Positions 48,330-59,321 of a stretch of 64,000 bases of DNA are shown here, in pieces. The DNA comes from Heterostelium multicystogenum (taxonomy: Eukaryota > Evosea > Eumycetozoa > Acytosteliales > Acytosteliaceae). Position 1 is the stretch's first letter. Each line of letters opens with the position of its first letter. The DNA lies in the NCBI GenBank assembly GCA_003667245.1, contig RCNN01000084.1, positions 43,220 to 107,219 on the forward strand, in the 5' to 3' direction. Made by a program: the position numbers and the translations under genes. Under the pieces are notes generated by a model, which saw only the letters and a list, made by a program, of their open reading frames with translations, was not told the DNA's origin and made no database searches.

Positions 48330-51300
48330 ACCGAGGTTAAGAAGAGTGGAAGGGAAGAGGTGAAGATGGAAGTGGCGTTAATTGATAGCAGTAGTAGCGA
48401 TCATATTAAAGTCAAGTTGATGATAGGTGGAGTGGAAAGAAAAGTGATAGTCGATACGGGAGCGAAGAAATCCTTTATTAATAATAAATGGATTAGAAGT
48501 AGTGATAAGATAGAAACAAGAAGGAATTTAATAGTTAAATTGCCGTTCGAAGAAGGAAATATTAGTAAGATAGTTAATAAGGCATTGTATACGAAGATAG
48601 AGTTAGGAAGTCAAATAGAAGTAGAGTTAAATGTGATAGATTTAGACGAAGAAATAGAAATAATATTCGGTACGGATATTTTAGAGGAATTGAAATTAGA
48701 AATGGAATTGGATGGAAAGAAATGGAAAGTTAAGATGTTAAGTGAAGAAGTCGAAGTAGTTGATAGAACAATGGATGGGAAGGAAGAAATAGAAGAAATT
48801 AGTAATACAGAAGAAGAGATAGTATCCGAAGTAATGGATTTAATTGAAAAGGAAGATTTAGAAACGTTAGAGAAAGTAATAATAGAGAAATTCAGAGATG
48901 TTATCGTGGAGAAAGCTCCAGATTTTAGCGTAATTAAGAGAGATAATGATATTAGTCATAGAATAGTTTTGAAAGAAGGAGTAGTAATTAAGAGTCAATA
49001 TCCATTCAAGAAGTCGTTTAAGGAAGAATTAGATATTCAAAAGAAAGTAGATGAATTATTAGAATTAGGCGTGGTAGAGAAAATAGCGGAAGATGTAGAA
49101 GATATTGTAGAATCACCAATTTTTGCGGTGTATAAAAACGGAGAGTTTGATAGATTAGTAAATCAATTTAAGAAATTGAATGAAGGAACAGTAGATTTAG
49201 AGTATAAGATACCGATAATAGAAGACGTGTTGAATAGATTAAGTGGGAAAAGAATTTTTTCACTAGGTGATGTGATTAAAGGATATTTCCATGTAGAGTT
49301 AGAAGAGAGTTCGAGGAGGTTGACAGCCTTTAGAACGAAGAAAGGATTGTATTGGTATAAGAGGATGGCGATGGGATTAAGTGGAGCACCAGCTAGATTT
49401 GCCGAGTTTATGGAATCGAATTTTGGAGATATTGTCGATAATTATTTCGATGATCTCATAGCAGCAGATGATACTGTTTTGGAGAATGTTAGAAGAGTGA
49501 TTAAGATGTTAATCAGGTGCAGAGAAAGAAAGATCTTTATTAGTAAGAAGAAAGTGAAGTTGTTTAGAAGAGAAATACAGATACTGGGTAGAACAATCAA
49601 ATTCAATACAGTTAATAGTAGTAACTATAAGACAGAGTTGTTGGATCAAATGTCATATCCAACTAATCCGAAGGAAGTGCAGAAAACGCTAGGATTTTTT
49701 AATTATTTTAGAAAATTCATAGACAAATACCCAGAGAAGACGAGACATTTGGAAGAATTGCGTAAACATAAGAGAGAATTTGAAATTAGTGATGAAGCCA
49801 AGAAGGAATTTTATCAGTTAATCGGAGAATTGAAACAAACCGTAGATTTGTATTTACCAGACCCGTTGAAGGAGTACTATATTTACACGGACGCGAGTGA
49901 TATTGGCATTAGTGCAATTATCAAGCAGAAGGATAAAGATGGAGTAGAGAGACCGGTGTTGTTTTATGGAAGAAGGTTGAAGAATACTGAACAGACGAAA
50001 TCAATAGGATTTAGAGAGTTGTTGGCGATAAAGGAGTGTTTGAAGAAGAACATGAAGATACTTTTGGGTAGTAAATTAAAGATCTTTACGGATCATTATA
50101 ATTTGCTATACTTGAAGGATCAAGTGACTTTAACGAAAGATCAATTGAAAGCACTTGAAGTGTTATCACAATTCAATTACGAAATTAAGCATATTGACGG
50201 TGTAAAGAATGTAGGAGCGGATGTATTGTCGAGGTTGAACACTTATAGGATACCTATAGAGTGGGATTATTTGATGGAAGTTAAGGAAAGTTATAAAGGA
50301 AATAGTGACGTAGAGTTAGTGAAAGCGAGACATAAAGATACGTGGAGAGAACGTGAAGGTCTATTGTTTATCATAGACAAGGAAGGAAAAGAAAGATTAG
50401 TGTTGGTAGATGAAAAACATATCAAAGAGATAATTAGAGAGGCACACAGTACGCCATATTGTGGGCACGGAGATAGTTTAAGAACGTATACGAGAATTAA
50501 GGAGAATTTCTATTGTAGGAAATTGTACGAGAAGGTGAAAGAGTTTTGTGATTATTGTGTAGAATGTCAACAAAATAGAATAGAAGTAAAGAAGAAAGCA
50601 AATATTCAGCCATTAGAGATAGCGGAAGGAGTCGGAATAGATATAAGTTTGGATTTTCTAGATTTACCAGAGAGTCTAAATGGTTATAATTATGTGTTAG
50701 TTGTCGTAGATAGATTCAGTAAATATACAACAATTATACCAACGAAGAAACAAATAACAGCGATAGAGACAGCTAAACTAGTTCATGAAAATGTGTTTAC
50801 ATCATTTGGATTACCGTTATCGATAGTCAGTGATAGAGACCCCCGTTTTACGAGTGAAGTGTGGCAAGAATTATTCCGAAGAGTTGGATCGAAGTTGAGA
50901 ATGTCTGTACCCAGACATCCCCAAAGTGATGGTCAGACCGAGAGACTGAATAGAAGTATCAGAACGATGTTGAGAAAATTAGCCTTGGAGAAGAAGGAGA
51001 ATTGGGACGAGGAGATCAAGAATATTCAATTTGCGATTAACTCAACCTATAATGCAACAATTAAGAGATCCCCGTTTGAAGTAGTGTTAGGTTATGTACC
51101 GACATCACCTATAAATTTGTTTGCAAAACGAATTAGTGGAGAAGAAAGAGATGTGGTGAGAGAGATAGTTCGAGATTGTTTGTTAGACAAACAACTACAA
51201 ATGTTAGAAGGAGAAGAGTTAGTGGAGAAGATTGATATCGTGAAAGGAGATTGGGTGTTAGTCAAGGATGAATTTATCAACTTGGATGTAGATAAAGAAT

Positions 51301-51791
51301 CAATTATGAAGTCAGTTAGAAACAGAAACAGAGGTCCATTTAAAGTAATAAGAGTATTCAATAATGGATTAAACCTAGAATTGGAGTTGGATGGTTTCAC
51401 TAGGAGACATGCAATTTTCAATGTTACCCAAGTAATGAAATTCAAAGTTAATGAAGACAATAACGAATTGGTTGCCGAGCCTGGTCCGAAGTTGGTCAAT
51501 GGAGAAGAAGAGTATGTGGTTGAAAAGATAATGGGTGTTCGCAAGTTTGGAAAGAGCACACAATACTTAATCAAATGGTTAGGTTACCCAGAAGATCAGT
51601 CATCATGGCAATTCGAGAAATACATTCATGCTAAGGAACTGATAGACATATTCAAGAAAGAACAAGAACAGGAACAAGACAACCAGAAACCTAAGAAGAC
51701 AGTCAAAACTCAAAGGAAGACCTATAACCCGAAAAGAAGACCTACTCTTAAAAAAGGGCAAAGTGTAAAACACGAAGTTCAAAAATCATAA
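48330..51791 (+). CDS. pol: Pro-Pol polyprotein of the LTR retrotransposon (protease, RT, RNase H, integrase, chromodomain)
   Basis: The frame is open from the codon after the gag TGA (48330) to 51791; the first ATG is 48366. Domains, numbered from 48360: aspartic protease VDTGAKKSF at about 31; reverse transcriptase with the YxDD-type motif NYFDDL at about 361; RNase H IYTDASDIG at about 505; integrase zinc domain H-H-C-C (HSTPYCGH..CDYCVEC) at 694-737; integrase core aspartates and glutamate in DISLDFLDL, SDRDPRF and SDGQTERLNR; chromodomain YVVEKIMGVRKFG..YLIKWLGYPEDQSSW near 1050-1090. The last 28 bases lie inside the right LTR. All catalytic motifs look intact. No frameshift separates pro and pol, unlike published Skipper. 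Confidence 0.95.
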   Translation, partial: TEVKKSGREEVKMEVALIDSSSSDHIKVKLMIGGVERKVIVDTGAKKSFINNKWIRSSDKIETRRNLIVKLPFEEGNISKIVNKALYTKIELGSQIEVELNVIDLDEEIEIIFGTDILEELKLEMELDGKKWKVKMLSEEVEVVDRTMDGKEEIEEISNTEEEIVSEVMDLIEKEDLETLEKVIIEKFRDVIVEKAPDFSVIKRDNDISHRIVLKEGVVIKSQYPFKKSFKEELDIQKKVDELLELGVVEKIAEDVEDIVESPIFAVYKNGEFDRLVNQFKKLNEGTVDLEYKIPIIEDVLNRLSGKRIFSLGDVIKGYFHVELEESSRRLTAFRTKKGLYWYKRMAMGLSGAPARFAEFMESNFGDIVDNYFDDLIAADDTVLENVRRVIKMLIRCRERKIFISKKKVKLFRREIQILGRTIKFNTVNSSNYKTELLDQMSYPTNPKEVQKTLGFFNYFRKFIDKYPEKTRHLEELRKHKREFEISDEAKKEFYQLIGELKQTVDLYLPDPLKEYYIYTDASDIGISAIIKQKDKDGVERPVLFYGRRLKNTEQTKSIGFRELLAIKECLKKNMKILLGSKLKIFTDHYNLLYLKDQVTLTKDQLKALEVLSQFNYEIKHIDGVKNVGADVLSRLNTYRIPIEWDYLMEVKESYKGNSDVELVKARHKDTWREREGLLFIIDKEGKERLVLVDEKHIKEIIREAHSTPYCGHGDSLRTYTRIKENFYCRKLYEKVKEFCDYCVECQQNRIEVKKKANIQPLEIAEGVGIDISLDFLDLPESLNGYNYVLVVVDRFSKYTTIIPTKKQITAIETAKLVHENVFTSFGLPLSIVSDRDPRFTSEVWQELFRRVGSKLRMSVPRHPQSDGQTERLNRSIRTMLRKLALEKKENWDEEIKNIQFAINSTYNATIKRSPFEVVLGYVPTSPINLFAKRISGEERDVVREIVRDCLLDKQLQMLEGEELVEKIDIVKGDWVLVKDEFINLDVDKESIMKSVRNRNRGPFKVIRVFNNGLNLELELDGFTRRHAIFNVTQVMKFKVNEDNNELVAEPGPKLVNGEEEYVVEKIMGVRKFGKSTQYLIKWLGYPEDQSSWQFEKYIHAKELIDIFKKEQEQEQDNQKPKKTVKTQRKTYNPKRRPTLKKGQSVKHEVQKS

Positions 51792-51933
51792 AAATAAGAA
51801 ATTTATAGTATAAAAACCGAAAATAATCAAATAAACAAATCATTCCAATTAATAACCCTAATTCCTCTGTAGTTATAATTAATTATTGTTAATAGATCCT
51901 ATATATATACGTTTTATGTGTTACTCTTTTAAA
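51764..51933 (+). repeat. right LTR (170 bp)
   Basis: It appears identical to the left LTR and is preceded by the polypurine tract at 51750-51763. The pol stop codon (51789-51791) lies inside it. Confidence 0.93.
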
Positions 51934-51938
51934 TAAGA
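51934..51938. repeat. right target-site duplication TAAGA
   Basis: Matches the five bases before the left LTR, marking the insertion site. Confidence 0.85.
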
Positions 51939-52002
51939 AGAATAAGTAAAAAAACAAAAAACACGCACTTGTTACGCATCCGGTGATACATATGGAAAAA
52001 CA

Positions 52003-52092
52003 TCCGACTTGCCAGACTCGAACTAGCAACCTTTTGATATCTCTTGTGTTACAAACTACAGTCAAACACTCTACCACTTGAGTTAAAGTCGG
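52003..52092 (-). tRNA. tRNA-Tyr (GUA) with intron
   Basis: On the minus strand the acceptor stem CCGACTT (52092-52086) pairs with AAGTCGG (52010-52004), followed by discriminator A at 52003. The D-arm is CTC-AAGTGGTA-GAG. The anticodon stem TTTGA/TCAAA encloses CTGTAG, an intron of about 17 bases and A. The T-arm carries GTTCGAGTC. Anticodon GTA, the C1-G72 pair and an intron one base after the anticodon are the classic features of eukaryotic tRNA-Tyr. Mature length is about 73. A pol III terminator T-run follows (AAAAA at 51995-51999 on the plus strand). Confidence 0.93.
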
Positions 52093-52324
52093 ATTGATGA
52101 TGTCATTTATTTATATAGAAGCTTATATTCTATATTATTTATATATATATACTTTTCCAAAATCAAACCAAACAAGGAAGAGACCTCATTTGGCGCTATT
52201 TCTCAAGATCCTGCCTGGTCAAAGGTACCAATGTGACCTGCATTCATTGAAATGCACCTGAAACCTCAGAGCATTTTCTTCTTCAACTGCCCATCATAAT
52301 GGAGGAACAAACAATAGAATTTTA

Positions 52325-53489
52325 TTATTTAACATAGTAACTCTTTTTGGTAACAATTCCACATCTGTTAAATCCTTTGGCAATTCTCATAAATCTATAA
52401 ATTTGAATTGATTAAATATGATTGTATTGATTAATAAATTGACAGTTGATAATATAAAATAGTTTATTATTACATACCCATTTTCTCCCCAACTGGTTCC
52501 CCATGAATTCTTGATGATCCAGTATTCTTGACCATTGCTTATACCTGAACCAACCAAGAGAACTGCATGATTTATAGCTGTTGAGCAACTTGGTTGATTA
52601 TAGATACCTCCTGAATAGCTATAGAAAATACTATCCTCAGCATTTAGTGTGACTACAATTGGTGAAAGTTGCAATGAATTTGCCAAATCAGTTTCACTTT
52701 GGGACACAGTGTATAACTGGAAGTTGTATGGACTTCTAGGTGCCGATTTGCATGAAGAATGAACATTTGTTGATCCTGATGTATATAGATAATTGGACTC
52801 CAAAGAAATACCATTTCTAAGTGCATGTTGTATTGTGGTTGCTGTATCTCCTCCATTGCATCCAAAGTTTAAGCTATTTTGGTATTTTCCATAGCTACAG
52901 TCGATTAAATCTTGTTCACTGAGGTCTTTTAATTCATTGCTTTTAATAAGAACAGCACTCTCAATTAGAGAAGCGGTAGCAAAAGCATAGCCTGCGCCAC
53001 ATAACATTTGGTTTTTTGACTGATGTAACTTTACCAAGAGATCTCCAATCAATATAAGTGCTCATAAGTTGTCTTTGGACTGGAGATACTGGATTCTCAA
53101 ATGGAATACCAATATCAGTTGAATTGACAATTGCACCAAACAATGACAATCGTTTCTCCTCATCAGTCCAATCTGAAAACTCATTGAGTCCAACAGTCAT
53201 TGTTTTGTTTGGATTGCTATTGAATTCATTGATAAAGTCCAAATTAGATTTGAATGTGTTGAAACGATCATCGATATCCTTCTGGTTGGCAATATACTTT
53301 GTTGTATTTCAACGCCCATTCTGTGAACTTGCTGGCATATTCGAGATGTTTCAACAAACCAAGTGTCAAATTAACTGTGACCGTCAATTCTAAGTTAGGA
53401 AGAATATTATTAGTTTCTTGTTCCAGTGAATATGCTGAAAACACAAGCATAGAGAATACTAAAGCTATATAGATATATTTATTATCCAT
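52325..53489 (-). CDS. papain-family (C1A) cysteine protease homologue lacking the catalytic Cys, frame breaks
   Basis: Signal peptide (MDNKYIYIALVFSMLVFSAY), inhibitor I29 propeptide (TFKSNLDFINEFNSNPNKT, NEFSDWTDEEKR), then the mature domain from IDWRSLGKVTSVKNQ. The active-site segment is QMLCGAGYAFA where family members have QGQCGSCWAF: the first Cys is kept but the nucleophile is Gly. His (INHAVLLVGSG) and Asn (IIKNSWGTSWGENG) of the triad are present. The last exon (52394-52325), after an intron at 52477-52395, gives FMRIAKGFNRCGI and ends SYYVK. Two one-base shifts occur (near 53290 and in AAAAAA near 53015). Likely a secreted or lysosomal non-proteolytic homologue. Confidence 0.88.
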
Positions 53490-56302
53490 GCTTATCTATC
53501 TATTTTGACGAATAATTCTGGAAAGTATAGTTCTAGAACTAGACTTTTCAAAATAATCAACTATTAATAGGGATATGAATTCAAACAAAAAAATCGTTCC
53601 AAATTAAATTTTAATTTGTTTTTTTTTGAAAAACCAAATTGAAAATTTTGAAAATTACACAAAGTAGTGGGGAAGAACACTGTTATTTGTAGCGATGACT
53701 TTTCTAAATCTTGTGATAGATATGATCTTAATTAACAATCAAATTGGTAGATGAAGTTAATTTAATTGATTCATTGATTAATCACCTTTATCACTTCACT
53801 GGTCCACCGTCTATGACACAGATTAAGTTTTGACACTTTCTTGTGCTTTCAGATCAAGGAATTGTACAAATAGTTCAAATTTATTTTTAAATTTACGTGT
53901 ATCTCAATAATTGTATTTGTATAGAAGATTTCTTTATTTGAGGCACATTGCAATATTCAGTTTTCCATTGAATCCGTAAATTAACTCGATGAAAAGTGGT
54001 CCTAAATCTTTAGGTAAATTACCTATGAGTAATTGTTTTCAGGAATTTGAACTGGATATTATGGTGTCTCACAATCATTGAATCAATTTAATGATCTCAA
54101 ACAATATTATCTCAAAATATATCTATCATATTAATAAATGAATTTAAGCTGAGAAATCATTATTTTGCTTTGATATTAATTAATGTATTAATGCTGTTGA
54201 TTTTATGTTGTTGTAATATAATAATTGGATAGCTCCTATTGGTTCATTCATCAATGATTGTTTAATTATTAGTGGAATGTATAAATGGCAATTATTTGTT
54301 TGTGCACATTCGATTTGTATGCTAAGCTGTCGAAGCTTAACTAGTTGTAACTTCTTCATTATCATCAACAGACTGATTGGTTGATAAGTATCGCTATTGA
54401 TCAATAACAACAAAAAGAAGGAGAAGAACAACAGCAACAACAAATGAAACAATATTGATACTTTGGTTGGTGTCAACAAAAGTAAACAGAATAATTGCAA
54501 AAGAGAAAGAGAAATAGAGTGTGGAATCATTCAGTTATCTTTATATCTCACAATTGATTCGAAATGATCCAATGCAAGGGATATACTTCAAGCATTATTT
54601 TAAATGTTGTTATGTTTTATATTGGTCATACTTTCTTTTGTTGCCAAGTCAAATATTTTAATATGATGAAGAAATACAACATTAAAGCATGAATGCATCC
54701 CCTCACCTCTCATATAGATATCATGAGCACTGACACATGCTCTTTAGATGGTTTAGTTATATTATTTAATTGTTATTATTGCTGACGGTTATTGTTGTTA
54801 CTCTACTTCCTTCCTTTCCACTTAGTGAGTATTCAGCATCAGCAACAACAACAATAACAAAGATTATCACAACATAATATAAATTATATTATAACATAAT
54901 AAAATTATAACCATGCAAGTAGCATCGTCAACATGATCTACAAGAATATAGGCAACAATTATTATTACAAGTACAATTACAATTATAATTACAATTACCC
55001 TTACAATATATTACTCCTCTTCCCTTCTCTCTGCTTTTCTCTCCTCTTCTCCCTCTCCACCTCCCACCGTATTGATTCATTAGCATTATTGATCAATAAT
55101 TATGTTTATTAACACACACAGATTTGCATCCCTTCACCTCAGACCGTTATGACCTGACACCTTCTCTCGAATTTGTTTCGAACATAACAAATCATCCACC
55201 CTCCACCTATAGTTTATAAACTTGCTCTCTAACCTAACCACCACCACCACTACCACCAATCCTCCTCCAATGTACAACATAATAATTAACATTAATTAAC
55301 ATCATTAGCAAAAAAAGAAAAATCAAAAAAAGAACCTGAAGGAGAAGGAATAGTAGTACAGTCAGTTGTTTGTTGTTTGATTAGTTGGTTTGGTTTTGTT
55401 TTGTTTTGGTGTTTGTTATGGTGTTCCTCCTCTTGTTTGTTTTTCTGCTTCTCCGCACTCCAGAAACCCACACAAACACACAACACTTACATTCACACAC
55501 ACCACACAACCCCTCACACAACACACAACACACCCACATATATACATATATATTTATATAAATACATACAAATAAATCTCATCAGCCAGCAGCAAGTAGA
55601 GAACAAAACAAACAAATTAACATTTAATTTAAATTTAATAAATAATTAATATTATATTTGCTGCTTGGTTTTTGTTTTTAGTTTATTTTATATTTTTTTG
55701 TTTTTATTTGCAAAGCAATACTAATGGTAAATACAACAAGCATTAAATATCTTTCATAAAAACAAAAAAAAAAAAAAAAAAAACAAAAAAAACAACAAAA
55801 ACAAACAACCAGCTAGCAAGTTAACTTTTATTAGCAAACAATAACAACACAACAACATTTATAATAATTATTATAATAATAATAGTAAGTCAAATACAGA
55901 CTTTAGATCTATAGGTTTAATAATATTATAATATTAGTTTTGTCGAATCGAATCGAATCGAAAATCACAATCAAAATCACAGCCAACAACAACAATCATC
56001 AAATTCATATAAACTTGCAGACAAAGTCTAGTTGGACATTAGAATAATACCCAAATAAGGCAATAATATATAGTAATATTGATTGATTAATTTAAATATT
56101 AATAATAATAACAAAAATAGCAATTAATCATAATAATATTCAGATCTAGTAATTAAAAATATAATAATAATAATATAATAGAAAGAATAGATAGCGCTAA
56201 TGTTGTTTAAAAGGTTATTCGTTGATAAATATCAAATTTAAAATCAAATTTAGAAAAATCAAATAATTTATTATTATTATCATAATACTGGTCGACTTGA
56301 AG
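53490..56302. other. gene-free interval (2.8 kb)
   Basis: Long AT-rich stretch upstream of the TKL kinase gene, with an A-run at about 55761-55785, (CACAC)n-rich DNA at 55470-55540 and several poly-T/poly-A blocks. Candidate ORFs (for example 54180-54530 minus) are low complexity. It probably holds promoters of the two divergent genes. Confidence 0.55.
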
Positions 56303-59300
56303 ATGGGAACGTCTTCTAGTAAAGAGTTGCAAGATAGTAATGCAACCACCGGTACAGTTAGTAATAGTACTTTGAATGATGTAGGTGGCGGAAGTGTCGT
56401 AAACTGGTTCGCCACCTTCCTCTGTGACGGTGACTAACTGGCCACAGACGTCAAGGTAGCTTTGCAAAGCAGGAGAAGCAGTCACAAAAGAAAAAGAAAA
56501 ACCAAAGACAACCTTCAAATTCATCGTGCTCGTCGACTGGCAACAGCAGGCGACCTTCTACTTCGTTTGATAAATCACAAAGTCATTCATCATCATCGAT
56601 CGACACCAACCTAGAATGCAACACACTGGACTTAGATAACAATAATAGCGGCAACTACTTTGATAACAACAATCAGACGCTTTCATCTCCATCCAATCAC
56701 AGTAAGCGGCAGCATCAACAACGGACATCTGGCGAACATCAATGATCGATTCTCCACTCAAGAATATACAAATAGTACTTCTACTAGTCTTATCAATACT
56801 CCAAATGAATGCCAAACACCAAGAACTCCAAACACTCACCCCAAAGATACTTTCAACAAAGACAATCAAGACAATCTAAGCAGCAGTATTTCTTCTACCT
56901 CAAATTCACTGTCGTCGATGATTTTACACAACGACTCGTCATCATCACTTCGAGACCATCAAATAATCATATGCGAGCACTGTCATCAGGTGTCCACTAG
57001 TCGGCCATCCTCTGCGTTTCGACCTAGCAGTGCAATGAGCAACTCTATTGACCTGGGTGGAAGCAGCAGGAGCAGAACCAACAGCACCAACAAAACACAA
57101 CCTAAACAGCAGTAATTACAACCAAAATAGTAGTAGCAATAGTCATTTTAACAGCAGTGTAAATTCCACAGCAACGTTTGGCTACGACAGTGATGATATG
57201 AGAAATATTAATCAACTAACAGTTAGCAACAATAGTATCCACTACAACTTTACAGATGACGAAGTGACTAAAATTATCTCACAACAACAACAACATCATA
57301 ATAATCAACAACTTCAACATAATAATCTACAACAAATAGGTAGTAACAATAACTCATCTAGTTTAAATAATAGTTTTAGTAATTTTAATAATTTACCCAT
57401 TTTAAATAATAATTAATATACAACTATCCATTTCCTCACCATCTATCATTACGGCCCACTACAAATAGACTATCCATACAACAACCTACACCTTTTCCAT
57501 CTATATTCAATGACAATAATAATAGTACTGGCAGTAGTCAAGATAATCAATCACATACTTCGATTTTACATTCATCCATCGGAAGTACATCTGAGCTTTT
57601 TAATAAATCTCTGATTAGTTCATTCTTAAATTCAACCAATCAACAACAACAGCAGCTGCAACAACTACAACAGCAGCAAGCTGTCAATCACCAACAACAA
57701 ATCAATACACACCAACTCCAACAACATTCACAACAAATGTATAATTCTATATCACCACCAACAACACCTCGTCACTTTGTACCCAGAGATCTTTCATATG
57801 ACACTAAAGACACCTTTTACAATCACCGTATCAAACAGTGAGCTAAACAGCATGATTTCCGACAATAGCATCGGTAGTATTGGAAGTGGATTCCAACGTC
57901 TAACTGTATCGTCGTCATCGCATCGTAAGTGGAGGTATCAAGTTGAATGATCATAACATGCACAACACACAAGCAGTGGAAGTAATGATAGCCTTTCTTT
58001 GGTGCCCAAAAGAAAGAAGCTATGTCTGACTACACCAAAGATATCACCTTTTTACACTCTGATCATGAATCTGTCAAAGAAAAATCAAATCTATCTACAA
58101 CCTCTTCCTCATCTTCACACAACAGAAATCATCTCTCCATTTCCCAGCAACGTCCAAGAGGCAGATCCATTTCTGATTCACTTTTTATGTCTTCAAATAG
58201 TGCTAAAGATTGTGTATGTAATCGAAAACTTCCTCTAACAGACTCATTCTTACTAACAAATCAATCTGTCCAATTAGATAAATGATATTCAAAAAGCTTT
58301 AGAAAATGAAAAGATTAAGAGAAACAGATTCAATGAACTCAAGGAGATTTTAAATGAAAGAAATGATATAATTGAGATTAATGATATACAGTTTATTCAA
58401 AAAGTTGGTGAAGGTGCATTTAGTGGTATGTTACAATCTTATGGAGTTATATAGCGCTCATACTGATATTACATTTTTATCTTATCTCCATTTTAACAGA
58501 GGTTTGGGAAGGTTGGTGGAAAGGTATTCATGTAGCAGTAAAGAAATTGAAAATAATAGGTGATGAAGAACAATTTAAAGAAAGATTTTGCGAGAAGTAG
58601 AAAACCTGAAAAAGGGAAATCATCAAAATATTGTGATGTTTATAGGCGCATGTTATAAGCCAGCTTGTATAATCACCGAATACATGAGTGGTGGCAGTCT
58701 TTATAATGTTTTACACAATCCAAATACACCAAAAGTTAAAATATTCATTTCCGCTCGTTCTCAAGATGGCAACTGATATTGCACTAGGATTGGCACATCT
58801 TCATTCGCTCAATATTGTGCATCGTGATCTCACAAGTCAGAATATCCTGCTGGACGAACTTGGAAATCTAAAGATTTCTGATTTCGGATTGTCCCGCGAG
58901 AAACCACGTGATGGTTCTATGACAATGACAAACGGTGGAATTTGCAATCCAAGATGGAGACCACCTGAGATCACTAAGAATCTTGGTCATTATAGCGAAA
59001 AGATGGATGTCTATTGTTTTTTCATTGGTAGTTTGGGAGCTTTTGGTTGGTGAGATTCCTTTCTCTGATCTCGATGGTTCTCAGGCATCAGCACAAGTTG
59101 CCTACGCAGGACTCAGACCCACCATACCAGATAATTGCGACAGGGATTTTGCAGAGCTTTTAGTCCAATGTTGGGACACTGATCCCGCCAAAAGACCTCT
59201 TTTCCCATATATAGTAACTAAACTTAAAGAAATCAGCTGGAACAATCCCATTGGATTTGTTTCTGAAAGAGACTCAAGCGAATCTTCAACTCCACGCTCC

Positions 59301-59321
59301 TTGTCACCTATTAAAAACTAA
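56303..59321 (+). CDS. TKL-family protein kinase with myristoylation signal and long Asn/Ser/Gln-rich N-terminus, many frame breaks
   Basis: The first residues MGTSSSKE fit the N-myristoylation consensus. About 650 residues of low complexity follow, in frames that shift roughly ten times between 56390 and 58280. The kinase domain starts [14 protein letters not shown], with an intron (58425-58499), then [18 protein letters not shown] (catalytic Lys), [42 protein letters not shown] and [15 protein letters not shown] and [10 protein letters not shown] mark the tyrosine-kinase-like group, whose dictyostelid members (Shk, drk, splA types) are usually Ser/Thr or dual-specific. Two more shifts lie at about 58735 and 59022. 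Membrane association by myristate is inferred. Confidence 0.85.

Larger units (their letters stand above)
47056..51933 (+). mobile_element. complete Skipper-like LTR retrotransposon (Ty3/gypsy, chromodomain type)
   Basis: The element is 4,878 bp: 170-bp LTRs (47056-47225 and 51764-51933) that I read as identical, gag (47277-48329), an in-frame TGA, pro-pol (48330-51791) and a purine-rich tract AAAAAAGGGCAAAG directly before the right LTR. It is flanked by the 5-bp duplication TAAGA. Domain order protease, RT, RNase H, integrase, chromodomain places it among Ty3/gypsy chromoviruses. Gag and pol separated by a stop rather than a frameshift recalls Skipper of D. discoideum. Intact frames and matching LTRs suggest recent insertion and possible activity. 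Its right end is 69 bp downstream of the 3' end of tRNA-Tyr. Confidence 0.95.

Noticed and set aside
54180..54530. 116-codon minus-strand ORF with Leu-rich start that mimics a signal peptide
   Set aside because: Poly-Leu/Phe arises from (CAA)n-like repeats on the other strand; the rest has no family or Cys pattern.
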